DNA from: Stercorarius parasiticus
Lineage: Eukaryota > Chordata > Aves > Charadriiformes > Stercorariidae
Reading direction: 5' to 3'
DNA length: 64,000 nt
Assembly (NCBI GenBank): GCA_013396915.1
Contig: VWZL01000023.1
Span: 28,192-92,191 of the forward strand
Shown: piece by piece, positions 1 through 13,000 of the stretch
Layout of the letters: every line of letters begins with the position of its first letter
Numbering within the stretch: position 1 is the first letter of the stretch
Notes under the pieces: model-generated
What the model saw: only the letters and a program-made list of their open reading frames with translations
What the model was told of the DNA's origin: nothing
Databases searched by the model: none
Program-made: the position numbers and the translations under genes

Positions 1-444
1 GTTTGGTTTAGGAAATGATAATCAGCTTTCTGGGTACACGGTAATAAACATGTATGAGTTCTGCCTCCTCTCTGCTTCTGCCAGGACTGCATGGGCTGTA
101 GGTGATGCTTCAGTTGCTAGTTCCCATCCTAGAAGTATGCCTAACAGCAGGAAAAAGTAAGAAAGGGAGAGTTTGAATCTCTACTCTGCTTTGGGGCTGA
201 TACACAGCTAACAGCTTTTCCAGAATAGTAAGTTGTGAAGCATCCCTTCTGTAGATATTTTCTACCTTATGACTTGCATGTTTATCGTGTATACCGAGAG
301 CGCTTTTCTCCCAGTTTCCAGCCCAGATATGATTTGTTGTGCTAAATTCTTCAAACCATCAGTTCAGTAGGACTCTCCTGTTAGCTTTTCTTGGTGTTAT
401 TTTCAGTTTGACACCTAGTTGCTCCCTTGGTCCTGACCATAGAT

Positions 445-870
445 TATTTGGTAATTTTGGTTGGAAGGGACCTTGCAAAATCCAACCTCCTGCTCAAGGC
501 AGGATTAGCTATGAGGTCAGAGCAGGTTACTCAGGACCTTATCCAGTCTGGTCTTTAAAACCTCCAAGGATGGAAACGGCACAACCTCTGTGGGCAACCT
601 CTTCCACTGCTTAACTGTTCTCATGGTGAAAAATGTGTTTGATTTTTTTTTTTTTTTTTTATATCCAGCCTGACCCTCTTATTTCAGCTTGTGCCTGTTG
701 TCTCACATCCTTCTGCTATGTACCTCTGTGAAGATCGTGGCTCTGTTTTCTTGGTGACCTCCTTTACATGTTGGAAGGTTGCCATTAGGTTCCTCCAAAG
801 CCTTCCCTTCGCCAGGCTGAATGAGCCCTGTTCCCCCAGCCTCTTGCCAGATCATCTTGCTGTACCTCAC
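445..870 (-). repeat. CR1 LINE 3' fragment, antisense
   Basis: The + strand reads TTGGTTGGAAGGGACCTTGC, AGAGCAGGTTACTCAGGACC, ACAACCTCTGTGGGCAACCT and later CGCCAGGCTGAATGAGCCC in the order expected for the reverse complement of an avian CR1 3' region. It is interrupted by a T18 run at 643-660 and is well diverged, so it is an old insertion. The outer limits are approximate. Confidence 0.9.
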
Positions 871-3097
871 ATCTTTGAGAATAAGATACCAGCAGCTCGT
901 TTGGGGATGGGATTTGGGCAGATGATTCTATGCTACAGATATAGTTCTTGAGGATTTTTTACTCCTGTGTATTTCTGTTAGTGGAGGTGTATTACAAAAT
1001 CCTTAACATCCTCAGAAATGTGCAGAAGTAGTTCCTGAGACTGTACAGTAGCATCACTGGAAAAGGTGGAGGTTGCTTCAAAAAAACTAGATTTCAAAAG
1101 CAGTGAACTTTCTGAGGGGAGCTGAAGACAGGCATTAGGTAGGCATCTCTTCACCAGGAGGCTCTGTAGGATTCTTGTCCATTTTGAAAATTGGTATAGC
1201 AAGCTCTCCCACTCTTCCCTCCCCTCCCATTAAATACATGGTTGTAAAAGCAGATGGAGAACTGAGCTCAGTTTACTTACTGCTTGGTTGCAGCATTGCC
1301 TTCACTTCCTGAAGATGCATCTTTTGTGGCTGCAGCCATTCCACTGTGCAAACATATGTGATAGATGTTCTCAGAAATTTGTATTGGGCAGGAGTTAAGT
1401 CATAATATTTGGGCAGAGCTGCGATTAGAGGCTTGGTTTTCTAAGATAGGTTTATACTAGGAAAAAAACAGTTCTCTTCCAAAGAGATGACAGAGTATAA
1501 AACTGCAGAGCCCTTTAGGTACACTAGAATTTTATATTGAAGCTGTAGGGGTTTGTATTTACAGTGGTTCTTCCACTGGGCACGTACTCAAGCTGCCAGC
1601 CAGTATTGTGGCTTTACCTTTCCATACTGTACAACTCATTACAGAGCAGCTGTAGGGTCTGTCATCTGCAACGTTTTCAGGGGTGTGGCTTGCAATAGGA
1701 TGCCTTGGGTCCATCACATTTCAGCCTTGGCCCTCTTGCCCGTGTTATTTGCTTGATGCTGCTACTCTGTTCTTGAGGCTCACAAAGGGGAGCAGATTGG
1801 CAGCTGAGCCAAAAGGCAGAGTTTAGCAAAATAATTCATCCCTAGTTGCTTCTGGGAATAAAATTGGCTCTGTGTATCTCTGCAGAACAACTGGTAGTCC
1901 TGAGAGTCACTTTGTTGGTCTAGTCTAATCTTGGTCTTTCCTCGTATTTGTGGTCTGATCAGTGTGGCACACTATGTGAGGTTCCTCCACCTTCTTTCGC
2001 ATGTGACAGTGCTGGAGCTTCCTCCTGAGAAAGTGTATCTTCCTTTCCTTAAGAAGAGCATCTTAGCTTGTTTGCTGTGTAAGGAGGTGGCTTGCTTTTG
2101 CTGTCCAGACCCGTGAAGAAATTTACTGTCCCTTGAAGTGTGACAGTTGGTTGAGAATCATTCAGAGCTGAAACTTCTTGCTTACCTTCATTTGCAGTCT
2201 GCTGCGGGATGTTCCTCCTGCCCTCTTTGTAGAGCAGAGTCTGGACTTAATAAGCTCCGTGCAGCTTTTCAACTGAAAACATGATTAGTTAGCCTGCAAA
2301 ATAGAATAGAGGATGGAAATAGCAGCGAACATAGTTTTGCTTGGCAATTTAGCATAGGTGCCGCTCACTATTATTTATTTTTTTTAAAAAGCAGATACAA
2401 GCGGAGGCCAAATACAATAGGGATAATGTGTTTTGTTCAGGTAAAATCTGTAATCTGAGCTGCAGAAGTGTGTCGTAAAAAGTTGTGTGGATGAGAGTGT
2501 TTTCTGATACATTCATTCCTCGTATTGTTTCTTGAAACTCCCTTGACAAAATGACCTCAGTTTTGTGCAGATGTTGTATCTTGTTTCCCTGGTGCAAAAT
2601 AAGGGTCTTTGAAACAGTCCAAGTATTTGTGTAGATTTTCAGCTTACTGAAAAATCTGTTAGACACAGCCCTACTCAGGCTATCTGTGGAGGAGTTAGTA
2701 CACCTATAAATACAGTGCACCAGAATGAAAAACGTAGGAACTTCAGCATCAGTACAGAAACAAAGCTGTTCTTTTTTCACAGGTTCCATGTTGATTTAGC
2801 AATATCTCATCAGTGAATCTGCTGAGGCCACTTGATGGCAGGGCTTGAAATTTTTTTAATCAAGTGTCAGAACTGTTGTCGGTTTGAATTACAAGTATTT
2901 TAGATAATATTTTTCTAAAGGGTGTACACCCAGGTTTTCATTCAGTTAATTTCCACTTCTACCTCTTTAGTGTTAAAATTTGACTCTTTCAGTTGAGAAG
3001 TAATATTTTTATTAGAGGCTCTTGACAATGTCGCCTGGGTTTCTGAGAAAATGGCTAAAAATAAACATGCGTTATAAACTGAATCTTAAGAATGTAA

Positions 3098-4115
3098 AAG
3101 TAGCTTTACTCGTTCAGACCAAGGGTCCACCTGGCCTGGTAGTGTCTCCTAGAGCTTCCAGAAGTGAGCGTAGAGAAAAGTGGAAACAGGACAAAATATG
3201 AGAAATAACTGTCTCCCACCTGCAGTATTCTCCTGGTCTCCAGCTGTTTTCAGCTCAGTCCTCTGAACCTGATGGGGGCTACTAGCTGGACAAGCCATAA
3301 TAAATCTATTTCCCAAGTGCCTGTCAAGTTCCTCTTGAACCTATATAAACTTATTTTGCTCACAGTATTTTGCTAGGGATTTTTGTTGTTCTGCTGCTTA
3401 GGACCACTATATTGTGTAATGAAAGAGACTGGACAGATGATCCCTGTGCTGTTCATGGTTTTATAGATTGCTGTCCCCACGTTTTCTATTTTCTAGGTTG
3501 AAAAATCTTAGCTTTTGCCATTTCTTAAGTAGAAGAATCACGCTGGACTTCTGTCATCCTTCTGTGAAACTTCCCAGTTTTAAAGACGAGACTAACAAAA
3601 CTTTGAGATCTGGGTGATCTGATTTATACCATGTATACAGTAATTTCTCATGTGCTCTCTGTTCCTTTTTTGAAATGATTTGTGTGTTTGACTGCTACTG
3701 AGCTGGTGTTTTCATATGTCTGTTTATCTTGGGCCTGGGAGCTTGCTCTAGTGTGGTAAAGGTCATCCCAGAGCCCATCATTTCATAGGTATAGCCAGGT
3801 CTGTCTGGGCTGCTTTTCCCCATAGGCCTCACTTCACGTTTATGTACATGGAATTGCTCTGTCACTGAGGTCTTTCAGTGATTCTTCAGGTTGCCTTTGT
3901 CCTTACCACCATGTCATATCTCTGCAACTTTGTCACCCCACTGATCACTTAGTTTTCTAGGTTGTTAATGAATAGGTTAAGCTACATGTGCCAGCATAGG
4001 CCCTTGCAGAACTCCATGCATGACCTTCCTCTATTGTTTGGTCTTGGAACAACTCGAACGCATTGGTAATAAAAGAACTTTGAATAGCAAGCTAAGGATC
4101 TATTGCCCGTTTTAT
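3098..4115 (-). repeat. Ancient CR1/L3-like LINE fragment, antisense
   Basis: The + strand has, in order, TCAGACCAAGGGTCCACCTG, CAAGTTCCTCTTGAACCTAT, TTTTATAGATTGCTGTC, GTTGAAAAATCTTAGC and GTTGTTAATGAATAGGTTAA followed by GCAGAACTCCATGCA. This is the landmark order of reverse-complemented amniote CR1/L3-type elements (3' UTR back into the end of ORF2). Divergence is high, indicating age. A small gap or indel is likely near 3600-3850. Boundaries are approximate. Confidence 0.8.
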
Positions 4116-6282
4116 TTAAAAAAAAAAAAAAATTATTAATGCTGCAAGAATACCCAGCTTGTGCGTGCAACTAGATTTTAGAGTTTCCTTTGACCTGTAC
4201 TATTCTGTTGTTTTTAAACATATGTAGAAGTCTGAGGTGGTGCCAAGCTGTTTTAAGGGGAAGCAGAGATGTGTTGCAACTTGTTTCCTACGTTCAGTTA
4301 ACTAGAAAAGTTTTTTAAAAATGTGCCTTTGTTTTTCAGACTACATTCACATATCTTAGTAAAGGGCTTGAGCTAAATATTAGTTGATTAACTGCATTGA
4401 CTCCCTCGTTCTTGGGCCTGTGCATGACTCATGTCTTGATGCCTCAGTTTTTTGTTTTTCCCCAATAGTGGACTGTCTTTTGCTTTTGACGTAGAGGCTG
4501 AGCAGGGTTGTGAAGGGATACGAGGCTTACAACTTATTTACCTGGAAACAGAAGCTATATGTTATCTAGAGAGTGTAGCAGGAGGCAAAAGGGTGAAGAC
4601 ACTTCATACTGAAATGCTGGGCTGAAACCCAGAAAAAGCTTTGTTTTGTCATGAGATCCTAAATAATCTTTGTTTTTTTTCTTCTTCCCTCCCCCTGTGC
4701 CTTTGGCCCATTTATGTAAAAAGGGAGGCAGAGTATAAATTCATGAACATCTGAGAGTCATTCAAATGACATTAATGAGCTGCAAAAGGCTTGTATATAT
4801 GCAAATTCCTATTCAGAGTGGGATTTGGATGAGTGCGGTTAATGAGGTGGGGCAATAGTTTGGTCAGTAAAGATGAAAAGGAGCAGTGACTGGAGCAGCA
4901 TCCTCCCTCTGCCCCGCGAGTGGGGTGGGAGTTCGGGGGGGAGGCAGGTCACTGCAGGGTAGGGGAAAAGTAAGGGAATGTTTGTGTCTGCATTCAGTAC
5001 TGCAGAAACACTGTACATTTTCTGTTTTCACTTGGTCAGGATTTCCACGGAAGTTTCAACTTTGCTATCAAAGTTTTCTTAGGCAGCTTTTTCAGTTCTG
5101 GTTGTTCTTGTGGCTGAAGCCAAGTTAAATGCAGTATCATTTTTGGAGTTTACTTGCAATAGTTTTCATGTATTTTAAATCATAGGTGTGGCTGAAACTT
5201 GGCTTAAAGAAACCTTCATTCCATCAAGCAGTTTGTTTCCATGCAGGGCAGGGGTTATTGTGTGAATAGATTAATTGAATTCAGTCTTACTTTGATTGTA
5301 AGAAATATACAGTGCTTAAAGGATGAGGTTGCGGGGAGGGGGACGGTGTGTCAGATTAATGGCACTGGGAAATGAAATCTCTCTCTTCCCACTGAGTAAG
5401 CGTCCTGAGTATCTCTCCTTAACATGCACCAGCGTGACTGTGAAAGAAATGTTTCTATAGGCCTTGTCTGTGCTATATGTGGGACAGGAAAATATTGCAT
5501 AAAGAATGTATTCGTAGTTTTCTAGTGCACCGTTGAATGTTTTGTCCTGGGATTAATCATTGCAAGCTAATGGGTTCTTAAGCACTGCATGCTTGTCTTC
5601 AAGCCTATAGGTAACATGATGCAGCTAATACAAGTAAAACTATGATTTTCTGGTGTGGACAGCACTGGAAGGTAGGAGGACAGAGTAGCCCAAATTCTGA
5701 GGGGTGAAGTAGGATTGTGGGGTTAGGATCAGCTTTGTCAGGAGTCTAGGCCTTGCCTAGGATGCATCTTCCCAGCCTGTCTCAGGCTGCATGTTGTCAT
5801 TGAAACTATTTTCTTTATCCTCTTTTGAATGCTGAAGAAAAGCAGGAAGGTCTGCTTCCTCTCCTATTATTCCATCATCTTTTTGCATTTTTCCATAGTG
5901 GGAAGAAACCAGTCGTCGTGGGTGATATGAAAAACTGAGCTTCCTGCTTTCCCTTTCTTTGTCCCCATGCCTCTTTTAGATGTCTTCCCCAGGATACGCA
6001 TTCAGGGTTTGGCACCGCCGCTGCCCCGTTGCTCTCTTTCCAAGCTGCGCTGGTACTTGGAATGAAATCAGTGTGATTCTTGACAGTCTTACTGATGCTT
6101 TAGTGGCGTGAGTAGCAGCCAAAGAAGTCATCCATGTCTCATTAACTTGACTGACCCAGGATCCTGAATCCGTCTTGGTGGGAACTAGGTTGAGTACTGA
6201 CATAGTAAGATTTTTTTGAAATGGGAGATGAGCTTCTAACTGCCAGTATTTTCACCTGAGTTTGGACAAGTGACATATGAGA

Positions 6283-6318
6283 GTGTTTTTTTTGTTGTTG
6301 TTTTTTTTTTTTTTTTTT
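6283..6318 (+). repeat. T-rich homopolymer tract
   Basis: T-runs of up to about 18 broken by GTTGTTG, immediately followed by the first copy of a 14-bp repeat (6318-6331). Confidence 0.8.
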
Positions 6319-6430
6319 GTTGCATGCAATGTTTCTCCTCTATAATAATAATTTTACTTTTGCACTTTAAAATTGATTTGTCTCAATATGTGATGTAAAT
6401 ATTAATTCTATGTCATTGTTGCATGCAATG
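6318..6430 (+). repeat. Spaced pair of 14-bp repeats TGTTGCATGCAATG
   Basis: Identical copies at 6318-6331 (first base belongs to the T-run junction) and 6417-6430, 99 bp apart. Each contains the 10-bp palindrome TTGCATGCAA. Confidence 0.75.
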
Positions 6431-6955
6431 CATAATTACATTTTTTTAATGCATCTGTACAGTTAGGAATAAATTAGCCTTTTGTGTCCATTTAGCTGTT
6501 TTATAAATAGTAAGACCTATAATTTGTGTTTCCTATTGTGCCATGAGAGACAATAGCTCTTCAGAGTTTGAAAAACTGACTTTTCTTGAATTACTGGGTG
6601 GCTACATGTGGTTCACGCATAGTTTCTTGCTAGCACTTTGCTGTTACATGGCTACTCTCTGTTCTAGATACCTTGTTGAGAGAAAATGAGCTAGGATATG
6701 TAACAGTGATTTTACTAGGTGGTGTTCTGATCTGGTTGAGTAGTCCTGTGTGTTCCTAGGATAGTCATGGGTAGTCATATTCCACCGCTGAACCATTCCT
6801 AGATTGATGCCCTCCTGTCCACCTCTGCCCATATGTATTTTAAAACTCGTTGCCTTTTTGGAATGACTGTAGGACCAGATATGTCATACATCTTGTTTGC
6901 AGTTCTTGATTCGCTTCTTTGACTTCTTCAGTTCTGAAAAATACTCTTACCCACA

Positions 6956-7005
6956 TAATCTGAGGTTGGAAGGGACCTCCCAAGGTTGGCTGGCCTACTA
7001 GTTCC
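6956..7005 (-). repeat. Short CR1-like fragment, antisense
   Basis: TCTGAGGTTGGAAGGGACCT is the conserved block near the CR1 3' end in reverse complement; the following 30 bp are only loosely similar. Confidence 0.55.
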
Positions 7006-10000
7006 CTGCAAATCTGCTTATTTGGCCGTAGCTGCATGAAGAGCTGTCTGTAGCGATGCCCAAGTTCCTCTCCTGAACCGTCAACTGCATAATGAGAAAA
7101 ACACATGAGAAGTTTAGATTATCCTCCACTTCTGTCTACTTTGTGTTTAGTAACTTTGAATTTTGTGTGCAGTTCTCTCTTAATGAACGTGGCCAGGAAC
7201 TAGAAGAGTCATGTAAACATGTGAATGTAATTTCTTGGTCTTGCTTTTAGGCTGGTGCCTAAAAACCCTGAACCTGTTGGTTCATAGGCAGATGCTTCTA
7301 TAAAATATAACGGGGTAATAATTATTCTTAGACCAACTGATATGGTTGAAAAACATCGCAGATGTGCAGGTTGTTTCTCTAAATACAATAGAAAGTGTTA
7401 CTTCCCATCAGCCCTTGCCTTTCTTACGTCCTTTTGTTTACGGCCACTGCACTATTGATAGATGAAATATGGGAAGCAGAGAAGTGGCTCCCAGATAAAT
7501 GGTGATGTTTAAACATGAAAATATTCAATAGCTAAGGAACAGAGAAAGGACTGCTAGTTCTGTTTTGGTCTCCAGCAAACATCTAGGACAAGCTTTTTCT
7601 AGGTAGGACTGAGGCTAAGCAAGCAAAGTGAAAAGAACTTGAATCATCTGTTTCAGGAATAAGTAGAGGAAAGGCAAGAGAATGGGTGTCTCCTCCTGAA
7701 AGAAGAGGAAAACTTGAGCAGAGAAAACACTTGTCTTACCTGTGCTCTGTGAAGACTTAGAAAAACTGCACTAAAGGAGTGATTTTTGAAGAGTTTCACT
7801 AGAACGTGCTTGAAATTGATACCTCATCAAAGCAGAGACCAATTTAGGATAATCTGTGCTATGAGAACATTGGTGTAGGAAACATGGGTCTTCCCCAGTT
7901 TCATGCAGTCTCTGCAGAACTGGTGACAAGATAATTGATTTGCGTGGTGCATCTTACCTGGTACGCTGAGGAACTGTAATGTAAAAGGAAAATTTCTTAG
8001 TATTGTTCAAGCTCTTAATTAATCTTGATGATTTACTGCTATGTGACTACTTAAGGAGGAGTGTGTAGTTTGGCTTCCTTATGTAATTTATATACATGAA
8101 TTTGAAGACCTTATGAAATAAATTATGTACAGAATGACTAGCTTTTTTTTTATATACGGATGCCAGTATGATTGCTTGATGGAGTATTTGTTTTCAGCTT
8201 ATTGACACAGTGGGAACTTTTGGCTCCATTGCTTATTTCTGTGATAACAATTACGACTAATTGTTAGTAGTAATAAATTATTATTCTTGGTGGACCAGTA
8301 TTGGAAGGGAATAAAGTATTTGGCCAGTGTATTTCATAGGTATTTGTTGTCAGCAGATCTTTTTCATTTCTGTTCCATTTCTTCCTTTGGAAAGGGAAAT
8401 CTTTTAGTGATGAATTATTGGGTATTTCCCATACCTGATGTTTTATCTGATATCTTAATTTTCCTGTTCTTCTCCCTTCCTTCCGCCTTTCCTTCCTCCC
8501 CAGTCTTTATTCTAGATGTTATTAACTATTGTTGCAGTCTTTTGTATATTCCTGTAGCTACGGCTAAAAGCACTACCGAACATTATTGTAAGACGGTGTA
8601 TGAACAAGGTGATACCGGTACATGGTACCCAGTGACAAGGCCGATGGCAGCTGTGGCCCTGTTACAGCTGTTGCTGTGGACGGATCCTGCTGTTGTGGTG
8701 GAGCTCAGTGCCTCAGAATCGCTCTTTTTAGGTGTAATTCACAAAGCCTGGCAATGCATTTCTCAGAACAGAACTTTGTGGGAAGGGTTGTTTCCAAGTC
8801 TAAAAGAAGACACTAATTTTATCATTTGCTATTTTGGCTTTAAAATATTTTTTTTTTAAGTGGTAGTTTTGAACAGATAACTCCAGTCTCCTAGTTTTCC
8901 TTCTCCTGGGGTATTTACATAGCAATTGGTTACTTTTAATGGCAATTACATGAGATTCAGTTATACACTGGCTTCAGCCTGCTGTTCAGTACTTTGCAAG
9001 TCAATATCCAAATTTAATATGATTGTTAATTAAAACTCTTTGAAATTCCAGAATAATAGTCAGTGATGATGTAGTCTGTCTCCTGTGCTGCATCCTAGAA
9101 AATGGGACAAAGGAGGGGAAAAAAGTTGATTGTTTTGGGTATATTTGACTGTATAATTTCATATCCTGAAGTGTTACCTCATTAGAAGCTAAATAAATAG
9201 CAAAAGTTTGTTTGTTTTTAGTGAACAACTAACTCTTCAGTGTTTGTTGATAACTTTCGGCATGTGGAAAACAGATCACTTTGCAGTTCTGTAATGTACA
9301 GAAATAAAGGATTTTTTTTTTTTAAATCTTGGAGGAAAACATGCATCTACTACAGCAATAATTTGTTTTAATTGAGTGATGCTTAAGTTGGCTAACACGA
9401 AGAAATAATGTCTGTTGATGCAGTAGAGATTTAAATGTTGCAAGCAAACGTCAACACTGAATGTGAGAATGTAGGTCTTGAAATTGTTGTGTGTCTTGCT
9501 GTTAAGAGGTTCTGTAAGCTGCTCGTGGAAGCCGCCTCTTTATCCATGTTGCTATGTGAGTACATTCATAGAATTCCAGGTACATTCTTCTCCAGCTTTC
9601 CTTCAAAATTGACTTCCAAAAGCTACATGTGCTTCATGCAGGTATTTTAGATATTTAGAAAGTAACTGGAGCTTCAGTCGCTAGTGTTTTGCTGAAAAAT
9701 AATGGCTAAAAGGATTCTTATTTAGTAGACTCCCTATCTGTAAATCCCAAATAAGTCAAATTTTTTACATAACCATTGCTTTTGTGTTTTAATTGCATGT
9801 TTTAAAAGGTATCTGAGTTCTTCTTTAAAATCACTGGGGGAGGGGGACTAAATGTGTGTTTTTGACGTCCTGTATGGCTTCCAGAAGCTGAGAATTCTTG
9901 TTCCTAATCTTTTTTTCTTTATTATACAAAGAGACAATCTTTCAGACTATTACTGAATGCTATATAAGTTGTTATATTTTGATTATACCGATGTAGACCT

Positions 10001-13000
10001 TTTGTGTTATTTGTTAGAGAGATTATAATAGGACATACTGTGTTTAGCAAGCGCTTTGGACAGCTGTGTCTGCGGCTGCCTTGGGCTCTGCTGAAGCTTA
10101 TTGCATAGGAATTAGCTCTTTCTGTCAGCCAGTTGAAAGGCTTAGTTAAGGATAAGAACATTCTTAATAAAAAGTAAATTTGTCTGGCAATGACCCTCTC
10201 CCAAATAGCTGAAAATAATTGTCTTCATCATTAGCCTTAGGTGTAAGCTGTTTGTCTTTAGAGAGGCACACTGTTTTGTATCCAGAGATTGTCTGAACTA
10301 GCATTTCTACAATTACTTGTCATGAAAATCATGCTAGTGCATAACTCTGTAAAAATGAGTCCTGTCTGCAAAGATAAATACACTAGGGACAATTAAGTTT
10401 GAGCGCGGCCGAAAAAAAACTTGAGCCTTCAAGAACAGAAATGAAGATTCGTACTGTGTCAGCAACCTTATTTAATACCAAAAGTAATAATATAGTTCAC
10501 CTAGTGAATAAAATCTCTTGAGAACGGTAAAACTTTTGTTATGGATTAAGATAAAATGTGACTTTAAATCGAACACAATTTAGACATGACTAAAGTTTCG
10601 TCGGACTTTCTCCAACAAATCTGGCTTTTATAGTGGGAGCAAGCCCCTGCCCCAGCTGCCCACCCAGCTTCTCTGCTAGGGCAGGGTTAATGTGCAGCCA
10701 GGGAGGCAGGGCAGGACACAGTGTGGTTTGCAAGCCATCGTATAAAAAAAGAATATTACAAAATCCTGCAGATTTAAGTGTTCAAGAACTGAAGTGGCAT
10801 TTTGGGGACATGGGCACGCAGTCTGAGTCTTTCTGGGGAAAAAAACTCTAGGAAAAGGGGTGCAGTGGAGGTTTAGGTGGGCGATCGCCTACAGTAATTC
10901 GCCAGGGTGTATGTATCGAGGCTTGTAGAGGATATTTCACTTCTATGATAGCATAGCAAAATATCAGAGGCAAAAACCATAAGACAACTTTTAACATGTG
11001 GGGATTATATTAAAAATTCCAAACTCTGCCTGCCTGTTGTTACTAGCAGGCAGTTCAAGGGGGGCTAGAGCTGTCTTACTGTTTTTTTGCAATCCTTTCA
11101 CTCTTCAGTGCATTTTGTTACTTTTGTCACTGTGGATTTTCTTGTCTACAGTGAGCGACGGACATCTCTAAGAAGTTGGTAGTGTCACTGCTGCAGGATT
11201 AGATGGAGGCCTCTGAATCGTGGGTTGGAAGGAGAGTTTAGATTTAGTAGTGTTCATGTATACACAGCAATGCCCCGACCTTACTAAAACTTTCTAAACT
11301 GGAGGGTAGTCAAATTTTTCCAGCATGACAGATACAAGCAAGCGATGTTTGCCAAGAGCAGGTAAGAAAAATATTCCTTGTACTGTTTGATCTGGGGAAT
11401 TAAGAGTTAAGGTTATGATATATTTGGTAAGTTGTTATATGAACTGAATAAGTGTAGGTGACAGTAGGAAATCGCAGGACCTCCTGTCCAGAAGCCCTTT
11501 ATGCAGAACTGCTGTAGGTTTTACATGATCCCTTCACTGCCAGAGATCCCTGGTGTTAGTAGGCACTTGAATCTGAACTTCATAATTCGGGTAGGTTCGT
11601 TCAAGGGTCATAATGTTTATATTAACAGATAGGCAACCATGTCATACGCAAGGAAATACTCTGTTTGTGAGCATGCTAGAGTAAGTAACGCCTGATGACT
11701 TAAGCTTTATAGTGTACTTTCCCTGCTAGCATGGCAAGAAATATGTAACCCGGCGAAAATCATGAATACAGTGTTTGACCTTAAGGAAGCCCGTGTCTAT
11801 GGAGATACCAACAGTAGGTCAGTCCAGGCTATTTTTGGCATTTACAATATATGGACATCATTTTGTTGACGCATTTTTAGTGGATTAAAATCTATTTTTA
11901 CTGCCCGCTAGACGAATGCATAGATTTGGTCATACAGTTGTGAAATGTTCTTTATGAGCACTGATATACTGTGTAAATACAGGGTTTCTTTGATTAAGAA
12001 ATATCTCCTTGTGTGTGTAACAAAAGGCAAATAATATTTGTACCTGCCATTGATTTGTACCTATTCTTTTATTACTGCCCTGCTTGCCGAAACACTGTAC
12101 GCATCGCACTAGGACACAGCTGAGTTTTTCATTATGAAAACCAATAGCCTCCTTAAAGGTTGTAGTGTGTTGCATATTTATGACTGTTCTTCTGTGCTTT
12201 TGCCTCCCCTTCATTTTGAATTACGGTGACTTCAACCTTTGAGTGTTTTGGTTGCATTAGACAAATGCAGGAAGTTACAGCCTGTCATCCAGGCGCTTGA
12301 GCTTCCATGAATTGGTCGTTTCACTCCCTCTTGCAGATTTTCGGTAGACTGATTTCAATTTTTATGGTTTAGCCTTGATGGCTTCCTTGTGTGTGTCTTG
12401 CAGATAGAATTTAGGACTAGGCAATGTGCCTTCATAAAAGATGGGAATATTTTTACCTTCATGATCTCCCATTTTCACAAATCTTAAATGTCTAAGAACC
12501 CAAGAGTTTAGTCTGTGTAGCTGTAGAGAGCTCATGTAGCTCAGGTATAGCTTTCTTCTCCAGAAGATTTATATCAGGGGTTAAAGAGGCTGTTCATAGC
12601 ATGCAGGAACTCTCCTGTATTTTTACAGCTGGGTGTTGAAGGCATACTGAGATTAATTCAAAACCATTTCCATACTAATCTAATGCTTCCTAGTTGCTTT
12701 TATTAGAAAAAAAGAACAATTTTGATTTGATTTTTTTTTTTAAAAACTGTCTTTTGGAAGTGCATTGTGGAATTCCTTGCATAGTAGTTTCCTTGTTTTC
12801 ATAAGGGGGAAATTTCATTTGGGTTGTCCTTGAAAACAGCGTTAGAGCTTTACCAGTGTGAATGTGTCCCCACTGGTAACGCAGGCGGTGGCCGGAGTCG
12901 ATCCCTCCGGACTCTGGGGCCGAAGGTGCTGTGCAGGGTGTCGGTGTGGAGGCTCCGTTGCTGAAGCCTTCAGAAGAGCACAGGGTATAGTCAGGAGGAT

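Noticed and set aside
691..951. 86-codon + strand frame near the left end
   Set aside because: It lies largely within the antisense CR1 fragment and reads reverse-complement LINE sequence.
2349..2789. 146-codon open frame on the - strand in PIAS1 intron 1
   Set aside because: No recognisable domain, AT-rich composition, no splice or poly(A) context, and a length within what chance gives over 64 kb.
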